64,000 nucleotides of DNA from Massariosphaeria phaeospora (lineage: Eukaryota; Ascomycota; Dothideomycetes; Pleosporales): positions 1,892,839 through 1,956,838 of the forward strand of contig JAADJZ010000006.1 in assembly GCA_011032825.1 (NCBI GenBank), in the 5' to 3' direction. A model generated the notes under the pieces. That model saw only the letters and a list, made by a program, of their open reading frames with translations. It made no database searches and had not been told where the DNA came from. This document shows positions 33,362-43,435 of this stretch, piece after piece; position 1 is the stretch's first letter; the number at the start of each line of letters is the position of its first letter. Made by a program: the position numbers and the translations under genes.

Positions 33362-33545
33362 TGTCACGGTTTAGAGTCTCTTCTACCTCACGTGTAGTGG
33401 CGCCTCACCTACGCTGAGGTGCGACTACCTATTCTGCACTAGCGCTGTTTACAGCTACTTATGTATATCTACGTTCGTAGCTACACACAATACAACCTCA
33501 GTTCAATCCTCAATTCCCTACGCACTGCTTGCACTCACCCTGACA
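33362..33545 (+). repeat. 3' LTR of copia element
   Basis: 184 bp. Relative to the 5' LTR it has T for C at four places, in the contexts TCC, TCC, CCA and TCA. Confidence 0.92.
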
Positions 33546-33550
33546 GCCAG
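33546..33550 (+). repeat. 5-bp target-site duplication, right
   Basis: GCCAG matching 28142-28146. The related copies at 60.8 and 62.6 kb carry the uninterrupted site. Confidence 0.9.
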
Positions 33551-34795
33551 GGACCGTCCTCTACGGTGGGTAACGGTAGAGTGCGGAGCCGCACGTCAAG
33601 CTTCGAGATCACCGCTTCTGGGTCGAATGGAACTAATCCAGCACCTCGAAAGCCTCCTTGGATATTGCTCTCTGTAATAGAGGCGTTGTAAGCGCTAATA
33701 AAGCATAGCAGGAACTCAAGTTTGGTGATGTGGTTGATCTGGTTGCGCATCAGATCCTCGGCTTGGCGGCCGTACGCCTTCTTCAAAGGCGCAAAACAGC
33801 CAACATCAAGAGGCTGCAGGAGGTGCGACGAGTGAGGAAGCATGCAGAGAGTAATAATGCTGTTATCCTTGCAGTACTGCTAGAAGGCGAGCGAGTCATG
33901 GCTCTTATAGCCGTCAATGAAGAGTAAACGTACTGTCCCAACAGTACGTCTCTTTGTATGGGCGTCAAAGTGCTTTAACTACTCTAGACCCAGCTCGTTG
34001 TTTGTCCAGCCGTTCTCAGAGACTGCGATAACCTAGTCGCGAGGTAGGCCATCCTCCTCGTACCAGGCAGAGAGGTGGTTCTTGCCCTGGAAGATGATAA
34101 AGGGTGGGATAGCCTACCCCATCGCGTTGACGCCTTGTACTACCGTCGTCCACTCTCTGTTACCTTGCTGCACCGTTTTCGGCCGTTCTCGACGCTCTGA
34201 GCTAGTAATCACTGCACCCGTTGAGATCTGGCCTATTATAAAGCCCGTCTTATCAAAGTTGTAAGTGTCCTCGTCTACTACGCCGTACTTGGCTTTCATG
34301 TTCGCTACAAGCCTGAACTAGTTGGCTACAAGCTTAGGATCCTCACAGAGGGCTCTCTTATAGTCGTACTTTCGATTGAACTTGATCCAGAGCTCAGGGT
34401 GACGCCTGACGAACGACGTAACCTAGTTCTTTCTAACTAGTAGCTGGCCCCGCGCTGCGAGCAGTAGGTTAGCCTTATTCTCTAACCTAGCAGGCCTGAG
34501 TGGAAAGCCTCGCGCGTCAAGGTTGACGGTATACTCCTTGATCACTGTGTCCTCTGTTGAACGGAGCCTCATTGAGTTAGGTGTGCAATCGCGTCGTGGG
34601 AGTTTTCTAGCAAGCCGATCGCTTAGTGTCTTTTGAGGAACGTTGTAGATTGATGCAGCGCGTCGCTGAGAGAGTATCGCGTCGCGTTGGATAGCCTGGA
34701 TCGTAAGCTGTATTTGGCTCTCGTTTGAAGCGCGTGGCGCGTTGTGTGGTTGAGCCATCGCGTAGTAGAGAGAAGGGAGCAGGTGTTGGTGGGGG

Positions 34796-34849
34796 GCTTG
34801 GCGCAGGTGAGCGACTTGCCTGGGTGAGCGACTCGCCAGGGATCTACGT
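34796..34849 (-). repeat. Right TIR of pogo-like element
   Basis: Inverted match of 27556-27609 with four transitions; the flanking TA is at 34850-34851. Confidence 0.85.
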
Positions 34850-35068
34850 TAGTACCTGGTAATCCTAACTTAGTAATGACTAACTTCTAATTCACTGCGT
34901 TGTAATAAGACAGCGATCTCACAACGACATATACAAATGCGGGAAGGGAAATCCGATAGGGATTAACTCAATATTTGACTTCTATGAAGAAGCACTAGTC
35001 TTCCTCAATCTACTACTCGTTGAACTATGCCTTGAACTTCGGGTCATATCGTTTGTACAGTTTTTCTT

Positions 35069-35506
35069 TCAAGCTGCCTTGGTGCCACGCCCACCCCATG
35101 GGAACATATCTGAGTAATTGCGTACTCCATTGAACTTAGTCTCCTCAAACATCCTATCCAATATGTCAGCTAGCATATACACTGCAGAAGGGACACTATA
35201 CATTGGGCTTCCTTTAGCGACTTGATAGCAGAGCAGGGTCTGAAATGTAGGGTTTGCGTGCTTATTGACATCGAGGAACATGTATAGTTTCCTTCTTGTT
35301 CCGTCTTTGACATCATCTATGCCTGCTGGTGTATAGACATAGTCCTTGTCCCAGTCGAATTTCCTTTCGAAGTTCAGTTGCATAAAGGCATTTGCAACAG
35401 TTATGGAACGGGCGCCTGGTATGCCGGGGATATCCTGAGGTTTGAAGCGGAAGCAAAGCCGAATAGCTTCCCCTTGGGTTAGTGTTTGTTGGGCCTGAGC
35501 ATCCAT
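35069..35506 (-). CDS. Hypothetical protein, 145 aa
   Basis: An uninterrupted frame from ATG 35506 to the stop at 35069, without introns. The product is balanced in composition, with globular-looking blocks (AIRLCFRFKPQDIPG, FDWDKDYVYTPAG, KLYMFLDVNKHANPTFQTLL). There is no signal peptide or membrane helix. I do not recognise the family. It starts about 200 bp upstream of the divergent small Cys-rich gene, and its 3' end lies 220 bp from the pogo element. Codon use looks like that of neighbouring genes and it has no decay stops, so it is probably a live gene. Confidence 0.55.
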   Translation of the reverse strand: MDAQAQQTLTQGEAIRLCFRFKPQDIPGIPGARSITVANAFMQLNFERKFDWDKDYVYTPAGIDDVKDGTRRKLYMFLDVNKHANPTFQTLLCYQVAKGSPMYSVPSAVYMLADILDRMFEETKFNGVRNYSDMFPWGGRGTKAA

Positions 35507-35703
35507 GTGTAAGATGGTTTGAGTAGGATGGCGGGGTTTGGGTTTTGTTATCCGCTGAGCCCGAGACCACGTGGAGACTTCGCTGATTAATTAGTCAGCC
35601 GACTGAGGTCACCCGAAACGCCCGCTGCGGACCGTCTTCCTCACCCACGCCCATCATCCCGCAGAACTTCGACCTTCCCGCTTTTCAACACTGCACCGCG
35701 AAA

Positions 35704-35920
35704 ATGTGCGACGACCAATTTTACAGGTTCAAAGATTGTGACTGCGATCGAGCGGTGGATATCACTTGGTGTGCTGCTGCTAGAACTCGTGGTCAATGCT
35801 GCCCCGCAGCTCAGCGGGGAAGGGCACAACAACCAGGAGAGACGAAGCCAGGCAAATGCCCGGTATGTACGGGGGGATCACCCGCATCGTCGAATTAGCG
35901 AAGGATCTACTCAGAGGTAA
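35704..35920 (+). CDS. Small cysteine-rich protein, tentative
   Basis: ATG 35704 begins a frame with MCDDQFYRF followed by regularly spaced Cys (DCDCDRA, WCAAA, QCCP, KCP). Similar short Cys-rich intracellular proteins opening with a Met-Cys and an aromatic-rich segment are common in moulds. Without splicing it is 64 aa, ending at 35898. A GTATGT donor at 35863 and TCAG acceptor at 35914 would remove 52 nt and end the protein at 35920 after KCPR. It has no secretion signal, so it is unlikely to be an effector; zinc binding is inference. Confidence 0.45.
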
Positions 35921-36482
35921 TGCGTTCGCTTTTTACAAGCTTTAGGAAGAGAGCTAGATGTACTCCGTACACCAATATCGATACTAACGGAGAAGATAAT
36001 AGCAAACAGCCGGCTGTCCTAGATAATCCATAGTGTTTGGGTGTGGATGATGTCAAAGAGGAGTACAAGTGCGAGGTATAGAGAGTAGGATCGTTGAACA
36101 GGGATTGCGGACCAAAGCTACACAACGCTAAGGTAGGCGGGCCACGCCAAGCCTCGGATATTTTCTACATTTGGTGTAGTGCCAGCAGCTAGTTCTCATG
36201 CAGCCCTGGAGCTTCTAAGGGGCCATACAACAACATGCTTCACCACCGAACAGATCATACCGCGGAACCGATCAGAATTTCATCTGGTCTGCCTTGTGGC
36301 AAAGCGTACGCAATGCTATCTCTCTCGCACGATTTCAGCGGGGTTTCAAGGGACTTTATGGCAGGTATAAAGATGAATCTGCCCGCGTTTGTATCAACAT
36401 CAACAACATCTTCTTTTTGTCTTCAAGTAGAAAATCCGGACACATACACACATTCGAGTTTGCTTGCTCTGCTGCTCATGCG
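35921..36482. other. RTA1-like gene promoter region
   Basis: 0.56 kb with no independent gene. It holds a TATAAA near 36366 and a pyrimidine-rich leader. Confidence 0.45.
36366..36371 (+). promoter_or_regulatory. TATA box of RTA1-like gene
   Basis: TATAAA 117 nt upstream of the ATG at 36483. Confidence 0.5.
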
Positions 36483-37987
36483 ATGAGATCCTCACTTCCG
36501 CTCCTTAGCGCTTTGCTGCTGCCCCTTCTCTCCGCCGCGTTACCCACCCCTACCCCCTCTCTTTCACTTTCCGCTCGAGCTGCCATCACCTCGTTGCCCT
36601 CCGCCACCGCTCCGCCTTCCCGCCGCGATGACAACTTCGCCCCAAGCATTCCGCCTGTTTCATTAAACCTCCCTACCGTATCAGTCGCAGAACCATCCAT
36701 ACCATCTCTCTCACTCAACCTCCCACCCGAGACCTGCACGCCTGGCTTCAGCTCATACGCAACTCCCGGCCCCGATGGCTATGTTTCTGCGGACACATGC
36801 AATGCGCTGTGGGTGTACTTCCCGAACTTCGCCGCGGCAGTAGCGTTCTCCGTTCTGTTCGGCATGCTCACAATCGCACACGTGGGCCAAGCCGTTCTGT
36901 ACCACAATGGCTTCTGCTGGGTCATTATCATGGCTGGTCTTTGGGAGACGGGTGCCTATGCATTCCGCGCTCTTGGCTCCAAGAACCAGCAGTCCTCCGG
37001 CATTGCAACTGTTGCTCAGATCTTGGTCTTGGTAGCTCCCATCTGTAAGTGTCAGGCTGAAAGACAGCTCTCTTCTCTTCTCTTGCTCACATCTTCTTCC
37101 TAGGGGTTAACGCCTTCGCGTACATGGTCTTCGCCCGCATCGTCCACTTCTACTCGCCCACTCGCAAAATCTGGTTCTTCTCGCCTTCCATCCTCGCCCT
37201 CGTCTTCGTCACCCTCGACATTGTGTCCTTCGTCATCCAGCTCGTCGGCGGTGGCATGGCCGGTCCAGGCGCAAGTCCGGAATCACAGAAGAAGGGCTTG
37301 AACATATACATGGGCGGTATTGGCATGCAGGAGGGCTTCATTGTCCTGTTCTTGGGCCTGGTCATCACGTTCCACCGGGATCAGCTCCAGGCAGAAAGAG
37401 TCGGACGCCTGACTGCGGACAAGATTGGTGGCTGGAAATGGTTGATCTGGGCGCTCTACGGATGCTTGCTGGCCATCACCATCCGCATCATCTACCGCCT
37501 CGCCGAGTTCTCCGCCGGTCTGGGCGCAAGCAACCCTCTTCCGAGTAACGAGCCCCTCCTGTACGTCCTGGAGTCGACACCAATGTGGTTAGCCATTCTC
37601 GCGTGGAACATTGTCCATCCTGGCCGCTTCATCCACGGCGCGGACGCCAAAATGCCGCCCTCGTGGCTGTCTCGCCATCTCTGCTGCTGCTGTCGCAAAC
37701 GTCGCTGCGACGAGTGCAATGGCAAGCTCGGCCACGCCGGAGCTCACCACCACCACCGCTTGGCAGACGGTTCGGAGCTGGAGGACAACCAAGAGATGCA
37801 TCCCGTCCCGAAGACTCACAGAGGTCGTGTTGCTGCCGCGCCGGCTAAGCCTCGCGACTCTTCTCCGAACGGCACTGCTAGAGAGCAGCTCCGCCTTCGC
37901 CCACAACCAGCTGCCGACAATCATCGCGAAGTCAGTCCCGAGCCACCATCATACACTGCACACCGTCCTCGCGAGTTTCTAAGCTGA
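36483..37987 (+). CDS. RTA1-like lipid-translocating exporter family protein
   Basis: Exons 36483-37044 and 37104-37987 (59-nt intron, GTAAGT...CTAG) encode 481 aa. A signal peptide (LLSALLLPLLSAALP) is followed by a Ser/Pro-rich segment of about 80 residues and a Cys pair region (ETCTPG, DTCNALWVY). Seven hydrophobic helices follow, with the family's loop features GLWETGAYAFR, ARIVHFYSP, DIVSFVIQLVGGG and RIIYRLAEF. These mark the RTA1/RTM1/RSB1 group of plasma-membrane proteins, linked to resistance to toxic lipids and azole-like drugs. The tail has a cluster of Cys (CCCCRKRRCDEC) and a His run and is cytosolic by topology. An in-frame extension upstream was rejected because the signal peptide starts at 36483. 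Confidence 0.88.
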
Positions 37988-39105
37988 GCTGAGCAGAAGC
38001 GACCCAGTCCGCTCAGCTCAGTTAACTCTATTGACAGCAAGTCCACACAAAAGCAGTTTCACCCAGGCTGCTCATATATTGAGCGAGTCTTAGTAAATGA
38101 CAAAAGTGCTTGTCACGTGCACTTTTATTAGAGGTTCACGGTACCAATAACGTGGGAAGAGTAGCTTGAGCATAGGCTGCAATGGATGCTAGGAGGAGTG
38201 CTCCCTCTGCAACCAGAGCAGGAAGCCAGGAAAACAGCTGGGCCGACGTGCAGAGTAGAATGATACGAGGAATGTGCATGGCTTAGTATAACTACATGAA
38301 GTATGCTTTGGTTTTATTACAAAAAGCGCCAAAGTGAAAAAGAGGAAGTACATAAGCCGCTCATCATACTTCATAACACATGAGATATAGAATATAGTAC
38401 GTTTGTTTTGACTTGTCTGTACACTAGTAAGATGCTTTTGCCTAGTGCCTGGAATCCTAGAACGATATTAGAAGTACTAGAGAGATATCAAACGCAGTGT
38501 TTGTTATGTTACCTTTGAGTCTTATAAGGGCAAAGCTGGCACCTACAGTATCCAATTCCAGCGATAAGGCCATCAGGACTGATCACACACTGCAAAGACC
38601 TACCTACAGACAGATATCCCAACTCTGATCCCGGGAAAGTCCACATTGGTTTCACTGATGGTAACATTGATTGGTACTGCATTGCATCTACGCGTAAAGA
38701 TCAACTCAAGCCTCATTACTCTTAGCAAGCCCGAGTGAACAGACACACGACCAGCGCGAGCCCCAACCCCAGTGTTATGTTCTGCCGTCATGCCGTCATG
38801 CTGCCATGCTGCCATGCTGCCATGCTGCTAGTCCCCTGTCTCCCACTCGTGATATCATAAGAATCAGACCCAAACAGAAACAGAAACAGAAACAGAAACA
38901 GCAACCGTCAGAGAGATGAACAGAAGATTAGAGAACAGCGCAAAAGGGTCCAAGGGTATCGAGCGCCAAAAGGACGAAAAAAAAAACATGCAACGCGGCC
39001 AGTCAGTCCCCCTATCCCAAACACATGCCGGCCCACTTCCGAAAACGATGAAACACCATGTACCAAAAAAATCACGGTCAGATCTGCCCCCAACCCTCTT
39101 CTTCT
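37988..39105. other. Intergenic, convergent genes; microsatellites
   Basis: 1.1 kb of 3' flank. It contains a CATGCTGC-type repeat at about 38786-38830 and an (ACAGAA)n microsatellite at about 38872-38901. No gene recognised. Confidence 0.45.
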
Positions 39106-40723
39106 TTATTCCTCCCACGGGAAATCCTGCGGATCTATCCTCGTGCACGTCAAATACGGCAGCCCGCCCTCTCTAAGATCAAGCTCCAGAAAGTTGCGCA
39201 TCAGCGGCTTGACAATGTCTTTCGCCTTGTTCTTGATTTCCTCGATGCGCCGCTCGAAGCGCTTCAGGTTGTCGCGGCTGTAGTGGTCGGGATTCAGCCG
39301 CAGGAAGCGTTTGCACTCGTCGTGGCCGAGATAGCTCGTGCCGCCGGCACCCAGCAGTTTGAAGACACGGCCGGTATTGAAAGTTGGCGGAGAGGGGAGG
39401 GGAGCCGTGTTGTCGTCTCGAGAGGAAGAGGCGCCACGGGCCGTTTTGAGAATGGGCGCGGGCGGAGGTGTGGTGTTTTCCGCGAGCCATTGTCTGAAAA
39501 GTGACACGGCCATCCATTCGAGCCAGTTATTTGAAGGCGTCACGCGCTCGCCTCTGCTTGTTGTGAGGGTCACGCGAAAGAGCCGGACTTCGATGCGCGC
39601 TTTGAGCTCTTCGATCTCCTCGGCCTTATCTTCGATGAGCTCGAGCACTGGATCCGCGATTTGCCCTCGCAGCTGATTTATGCCCTGTGGCCATTGCCCG
39701 ACTACATGCACCATGGCTTCCGAGAAAATGGCCTTGCTCCGGGCCAGATATCCTAGCTTGAGATAGCTAGGAGGGTATTTGGCTATTTGTTTCCATAACC
39801 TGCCCTGGAACCGCAAAAGGTGGTGGTCCACCCTCGGTCCTATGACTTGCAGCGAATCATACATGTCCGCAAGCGCAAGGAGAGACTTGCACTCGACATA
39901 TGCGTTGGCGATATTGATGGGATCTAGGGTCGGGGGATAGTTGTAAAAGACGCGGAACATGTTGTCGTAATCGCGAAAGGAATCGTCGTCGGGATCAGCC
40001 GGTATAGTCGCAACTTGGAGAGACGAGAAGTTGGCCATGCTGCGGAAGAAGCCTGCCTGCGGAGGCGGGGGCTTGTTGCGAGTGGGAGGCGGCTGGCTCG
40101 GGGGAGTTGCGTCCCCGCCGAATAACGTGGCTTGTGGTTTCTATGAATCACAGGTTAGCGCTTGCAGTGCAGTGTCCTGGCAGTCGCGACGGACGAACCT
40201 TCTGTATCAACATTGGCATCTCGCCACTATCCTGCCCCCAGTCCAGCTCGTACTTCCACCTCTTCTTCTCGTGTGGCGCTCCATTCGGTATCCTAGCCAG
40301 CGCAACAGGATTCTGATTTTGTGAACTACTCTGGTCCCCAGCATTTGCCCACTCCTCGCTGAGCCCGGCCTCGAAGAAGCCCGCGCATTGAGTGAGAATC
40401 AGCTTGTGTAGAAGATAGCGTTGCTCTTTGCGCCCATTCGCGATTACGATCTCGACATCGCCGGTGTGCGTGAATACCGGGAACTCGTTCTGCGGTGTGT
40501 ACGACGACCCTCCGAAATGTGACCGGTGTGGACGATGTCTTCGGACGGTAGACGCTCGCGAGGAATGCGACTGGACTGAAGGCGGGCGGCGGATGGCGAG
40601 AGAGCGCTCTGCACCCTGCGAATCTGGATAGGAAACCATGCGCGCGCAAGGTCCGGCCTCCAAGTCTTGAATTGCGACTGAAGAGGCACCGGAGGATGCT
40701 GCTGGGCGGATGTCGTTGCTCAC
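39106..40723 (-). CDS. BTB/POZ domain protein
   Basis: Exon 1 is 40723-40199 and exon 2 is 40140-39106 (58-nt GTTCGT...TAG intron); the product is 519 aa. After a basic, Ser-rich N-terminus of about 80 residues, a BTB domain begins at about residue 85 (GDVEIVIANGRKEQRYLLHKLILTQ). It is interrupted by an acidic/Gln linker and resumes with FRVFYNYPPT and a helical BACK-like part (AYVECKSLLALADMYDS). The C-terminus is helical and charged and ends in PQDFPWEE. Fungal proteins of this kind are unstudied; BTB domains mediate dimerisation and Cul3 binding. A separately starting shorter protein from 40038 is unlikely because the BTB sequence upstream joins in frame. Confidence 0.78.
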
Positions 40724-41619
40724 AGCGACGTCGCTGGGATGGCTGGATCCGGGTTACACCTCGAGTCTGCGGAGGCGGGCGCGAAAAACTGCGTGGCTGC
40801 GTGTTGTGTTGTTCCCACGGCGATGTGCAGCTCGAGGTGCAGGTGATCGTCTGGGAGGCTGGTGCAGCTGGACGTCTGCAGGATGAGGCCGGCGGTCAGA
40901 CACCCCGCCGCGCACCGAGTGTTTCCGAGCAAGTGCGGACGACGGCCCGGTGTGGATGGACTCGCGACAGGTCAACTCTGCGCTCTCCTGCGATGGTGAG
41001 GGTTGTTTCAGCAGCTTCGCAGCGAGGGAGACGCAGTGGTTGTGGCGAGTGGCTCATGGCGCCTCTTTGCCCGCATGCAGCTGGCCCTGTGCAGGGAGCC
41101 ATGATCCATCACCTCAGCCATGCACGTCTGTCCGCCGCCGACGACTGTGCGCCAATGACGGCCGCAATCCGAGCCAAGCCCTGATTCAGCCTCGACAGCA
41201 GCAGCTGGCCTGCCGACGGGTGGGCCACGAACCGGAAAGGCTTTGGATGAGGAGGTTTGGTCATGGAGTCCGTCCGCCACTGTAGTGGCATTTTCAGACG
41301 CGAGAGAGGGAGGAACGTTTCCGATGCGCACCTAGGTGACTGTAGTGCCTGTGAGGATACTAGATACAATAGGGCTCCATAAAGATAATGGTCAACTATC
41401 TCTCGAATGCTAGAAACACCTATACTGTCAAGAGGATTGCCGAAAGTCTGTTTTTATCAGCAATGAATTCTGTCAGGGCGATGACGTCGTCCGTCTTGAA
41501 CCATCCGAGACACCATGCTCGTCACCGTCTAATATACAATGAGCTAGACAAGAAAGCACCTACTATACAGAAGCACCTCAAGCCTCACGCTGACCGACCA
41601 AGGCTGGAATAACTGGACC
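40724..41619. other. Intergenic
   Basis: BTB gene promoter and SerRS 3' flank. At 41357-41376 it carries an inverted copy of a 20-nt end sequence of the 8.6-kb MITE-like element. Confidence 0.4.
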
Positions 41620-43179
41620 TCAATGACTCCCTGTGCTACGCTTGTGACCCTGAATTTTCTCCAGCCCTCCCATATATGGTCGCAACACCTCTGGTATTGT
41701 TACAGCGCATTCAGCGTCGTCCCAGTGATTTTCTAGAATGGCTGCTAGCACCCTCGGAACGGCAACCGCGGTTCCATTCAGCGTGTAGGGGAATTCCAGC
41801 TTGCGACCAGCCTTCTCTAGCCGCACCCGAGTATGCAAACGCCGCGTCTGGTAGTCTGTACACATGGACGTCGACGTAACCTCGCCCCACCCGGCATCCT
41901 TTTCTCGTCGGGACGGGAAGAAAGCCTCGATATCGCGCTTCCTGGTTGCGCTTGCTCCCAGATCAGTAGTGGGCATCTCTATAATACGGCAATGGAGGCC
42001 AAGCGATTCCAAAATCTCCTTCTGCATAGACAACATTTCTTCGAAGATAGCGTCCGAGCTCGAGTCCATAGATCTGGTGAAGTGCTCTTGCTCGCTGTTG
42101 TCTGGAAGCGTCCAAGCGAACATCTCGACCTTGGTAAACTCATGAACACGATAAAGGCCTTTTGTGTCAACTCCTCGAGCGCCGGCTTCCGCACGGTAAC
42201 ACCGGCTGACTCCGACAGTCTTCAGTGGTAGCTCGCCGTCGCCGAGGGTCTGATTCGCCTTCATTGCTGCCAGTGGTATCTCTGCTGTCCCCGCTAGGAC
42301 CAGCGCTGGCTTTGCCTTGTCCTTTTCGGCCTGCTCGATAGCATATGTCTGTTGTTCTCCATGCTGATCCCTGGGCTGAAACCCGCATGCCGATGCAATG
42401 TGTGAGTAGACCAACGATGGCGGGGCCACTGCTTTCCAACCTCTTTTCCGTGCAACGGCAAGAGCATATTGTACCAGAGCCTGCTCCAACATGGCACCCT
42501 CACCAATGAGATAGTACCAGCCCCATCCTGAAGTATGTGCTGCGCCTGCAAAGTCCAGAATTCCAAGCTCTGTTCCAATATGGACGTGCGACCTCCAGGT
42601 TCGGTCGGACTGCGCGGGATCGGGATCGGGGTGATCATTGATGTATTCTGTGACTTCGGCTTCAGTGCCGACAGGTGTATGGGTGCTGCTCAAGTTTGGC
42701 AGATCCTGCGCCAAACCCTCTATCTCTTCCTGCAGCAGAGCTTCCTTATCCTCGATTTCGCTAAGCTCGGCCTTCACGACTTTTGCCTCGTTGATCAACG
42801 ACTCCTTGTCGTGCGTGAGAGGGTCGCCCTCTGCATCACCACTACGGGAAGCAGCTTTCGCCAGCTTGCCGCGCAGCTGGTTGTTGTGTTCTCGCAAGCT
42901 GCGAGCGCTCTGTTGGAGCGCCAGCCATTGTTCGTGAAGATTGATTATTCTATATGGTGAGTTGCTATGAGCGGCGTAGTTGCGATCTATGCAATTCTGC
43001 TGATAGAGTCCTGGGTTCTGCCGAATATGCTTGAGGTCGATCGCAGGTTTTGGCGCGAATGCGGGTCTCGTATATCTGCGGCGTACGTAACATTGTGTGC
43101 GGCCAAGGTCTCGTATGCTGATTATGCGGCTTTGAGAAGTAGACTCGAGCTTGAAGGGCCTCAATACCTTCATGGTCAT
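41620..43179 (-). CDS. Seryl-tRNA synthetase, probably mitochondrial
   Basis: A single exon of 519 aa. An Arg/Ser-rich N-terminus of about 45 residues resembles a mitochondrial presequence. The N-terminal tRNA-binding arm is a long antiparallel coiled coil (about residues 65-150). The class II core has motif 2 (RCYRAEAGARG, then GLYRVHEFTKVEMF) and motif 3 (NGTAVAVPRVLAAILENHW). The Ser-specific TAEIPLAAM segment is present. It charges mitochondrial tRNA-Ser with serine. The upstream in-frame GTG at 43194 is not used here; ATG 43179 (or 43173) is preferred. It is divergent from the next gene, with about 255 bp between starts. Confidence 0.92.
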   Translation of the reverse strand: MTMKVLRPFKLESTSQSRIISIRDLGRTQCYVRRRYTRPAFAPKPAIDLKHIRQNPGLYQQNCIDRNYAAHSNSPYRIINLHEQWLALQQSARSLREHNNQLRGKLAKAASRSGDAEGDPLTHDKESLINEAKVVKAELSEIEDKEALLQEEIEGLAQDLPNLSSTHTPVGTEAEVTEYINDHPDPDPAQSDRTWRSHVHIGTELGILDFAGAAHTSGWGWYYLIGEGAMLEQALVQYALAVARKRGWKAVAPPSLVYSHIASACGFQPRDQHGEQQTYAIEQAEKDKAKPALVLAGTAEIPLAAMKANQTLGDGELPLKTVGVSRCYRAEAGARGVDTKGLYRVHEFTKVEMFAWTLPDNSEQEHFTRSMDSSSDAIFEEMLSMQKEILESLGLHCRIIEMPTTDLGASATRKRDIEAFFPSRREKDAGWGEVTSTSMCTDYQTRRLHTRVRLEKAGRKLEFPYTLNGTAVAVPRVLAAILENHWDDAECAVTIPEVLRPYMGGLEKIQGHKRSTGSH

Positions 43180-43435
43180 TCCATGTGAGGTCACTCGTTA
43201 CGGCAGTCGACTGACGCGACTCGGAACTTTTTCGCGGGTGCGGGTTCCTCGCCAAGACCGGACCCTTGCCCCTCACCAGTCGCGTCGCGTCACCCCAGGC
43301 TCAACTTCCTCACTCCTCACCTACAAACAATTGATAACAGCGCCTTTGTCATCCACCGTTTCTCCATTTATTACCGCCATACACATCCTTTCGAGGTTTC
43401 TATATCATGCCCTCGTCGTCCTAGACCTATTAGCA

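Larger units (their letters stand above)
28147..33545 (+). mobile_element. Ty1/copia LTR retrotransposon, 5.4 kb
   Basis: Two 184-bp LTRs beginning TGTCACGG and ending CTGACA, flanked by the 5-bp duplication GCCAG. The primer site at 28331-28341 (GTTATGAGCCC) is complementary to the anticodon-loop part of initiator tRNA-Met, the half-tRNA priming used by copia elements. A G-rich polypurine-like tract (GCTGGGGGG) sits just upstream of the right LTR. The order gag, integrase, reverse transcriptase, RNase H marks the Ty1/copia type. The LTRs differ at only four sites, so insertion is fairly recent, but the coding region is already broken. Confidence 0.95.
27777..34758 (-). pseudogene. pogo-type transposase, interrupted
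   Basis: The frame starts at the ATG at 34758 with a psq-like helix-turn-helix (SQRRAASIYNVPQKTL). It passes a CENP-B-type segment (FVRRHPELW) and the DDE core: first Asp in YNFDKTGF (about 34250), second in FIDGYKSH (about 33925), third in LLQPLDVG (about 33805). The copia insertion separates the last part. The frame resumes from 28141 down to a basic C-terminus ending at 27777. The three catalytic Asp are still present. Five TAG stops interrupt the N-terminal part, each where related proteins would carry Trp (for example before VTSFVRRH and in LE-stop-LKHF). It is inactive as it stands. Confidence 0.85.
27556..34849 (-). mobile_element. pogo/Fot1-like DNA transposon, split by a copia element
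   Basis: The ends are a 54-bp terminal inverted repeat (27556-27609 and 34796-34849) starting ACGTAGATCCCT, with four transition differences. They are flanked by TA on both sides, the Tc1/mariner/pogo target. Each end contains a 17-bp motif (GCGAGTCGCTCACCTAG) in two near-copies. Removing the 5,399-bp copia insertion and its 5-bp duplication leaves 1,890 bp, the standard size for Fot1-like elements. The element carries one transposase frame on the minus strand. Related but heavily mutated copies lie at 54504-56352, 60225-61550 and 61906-63202. Confidence 0.9.
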
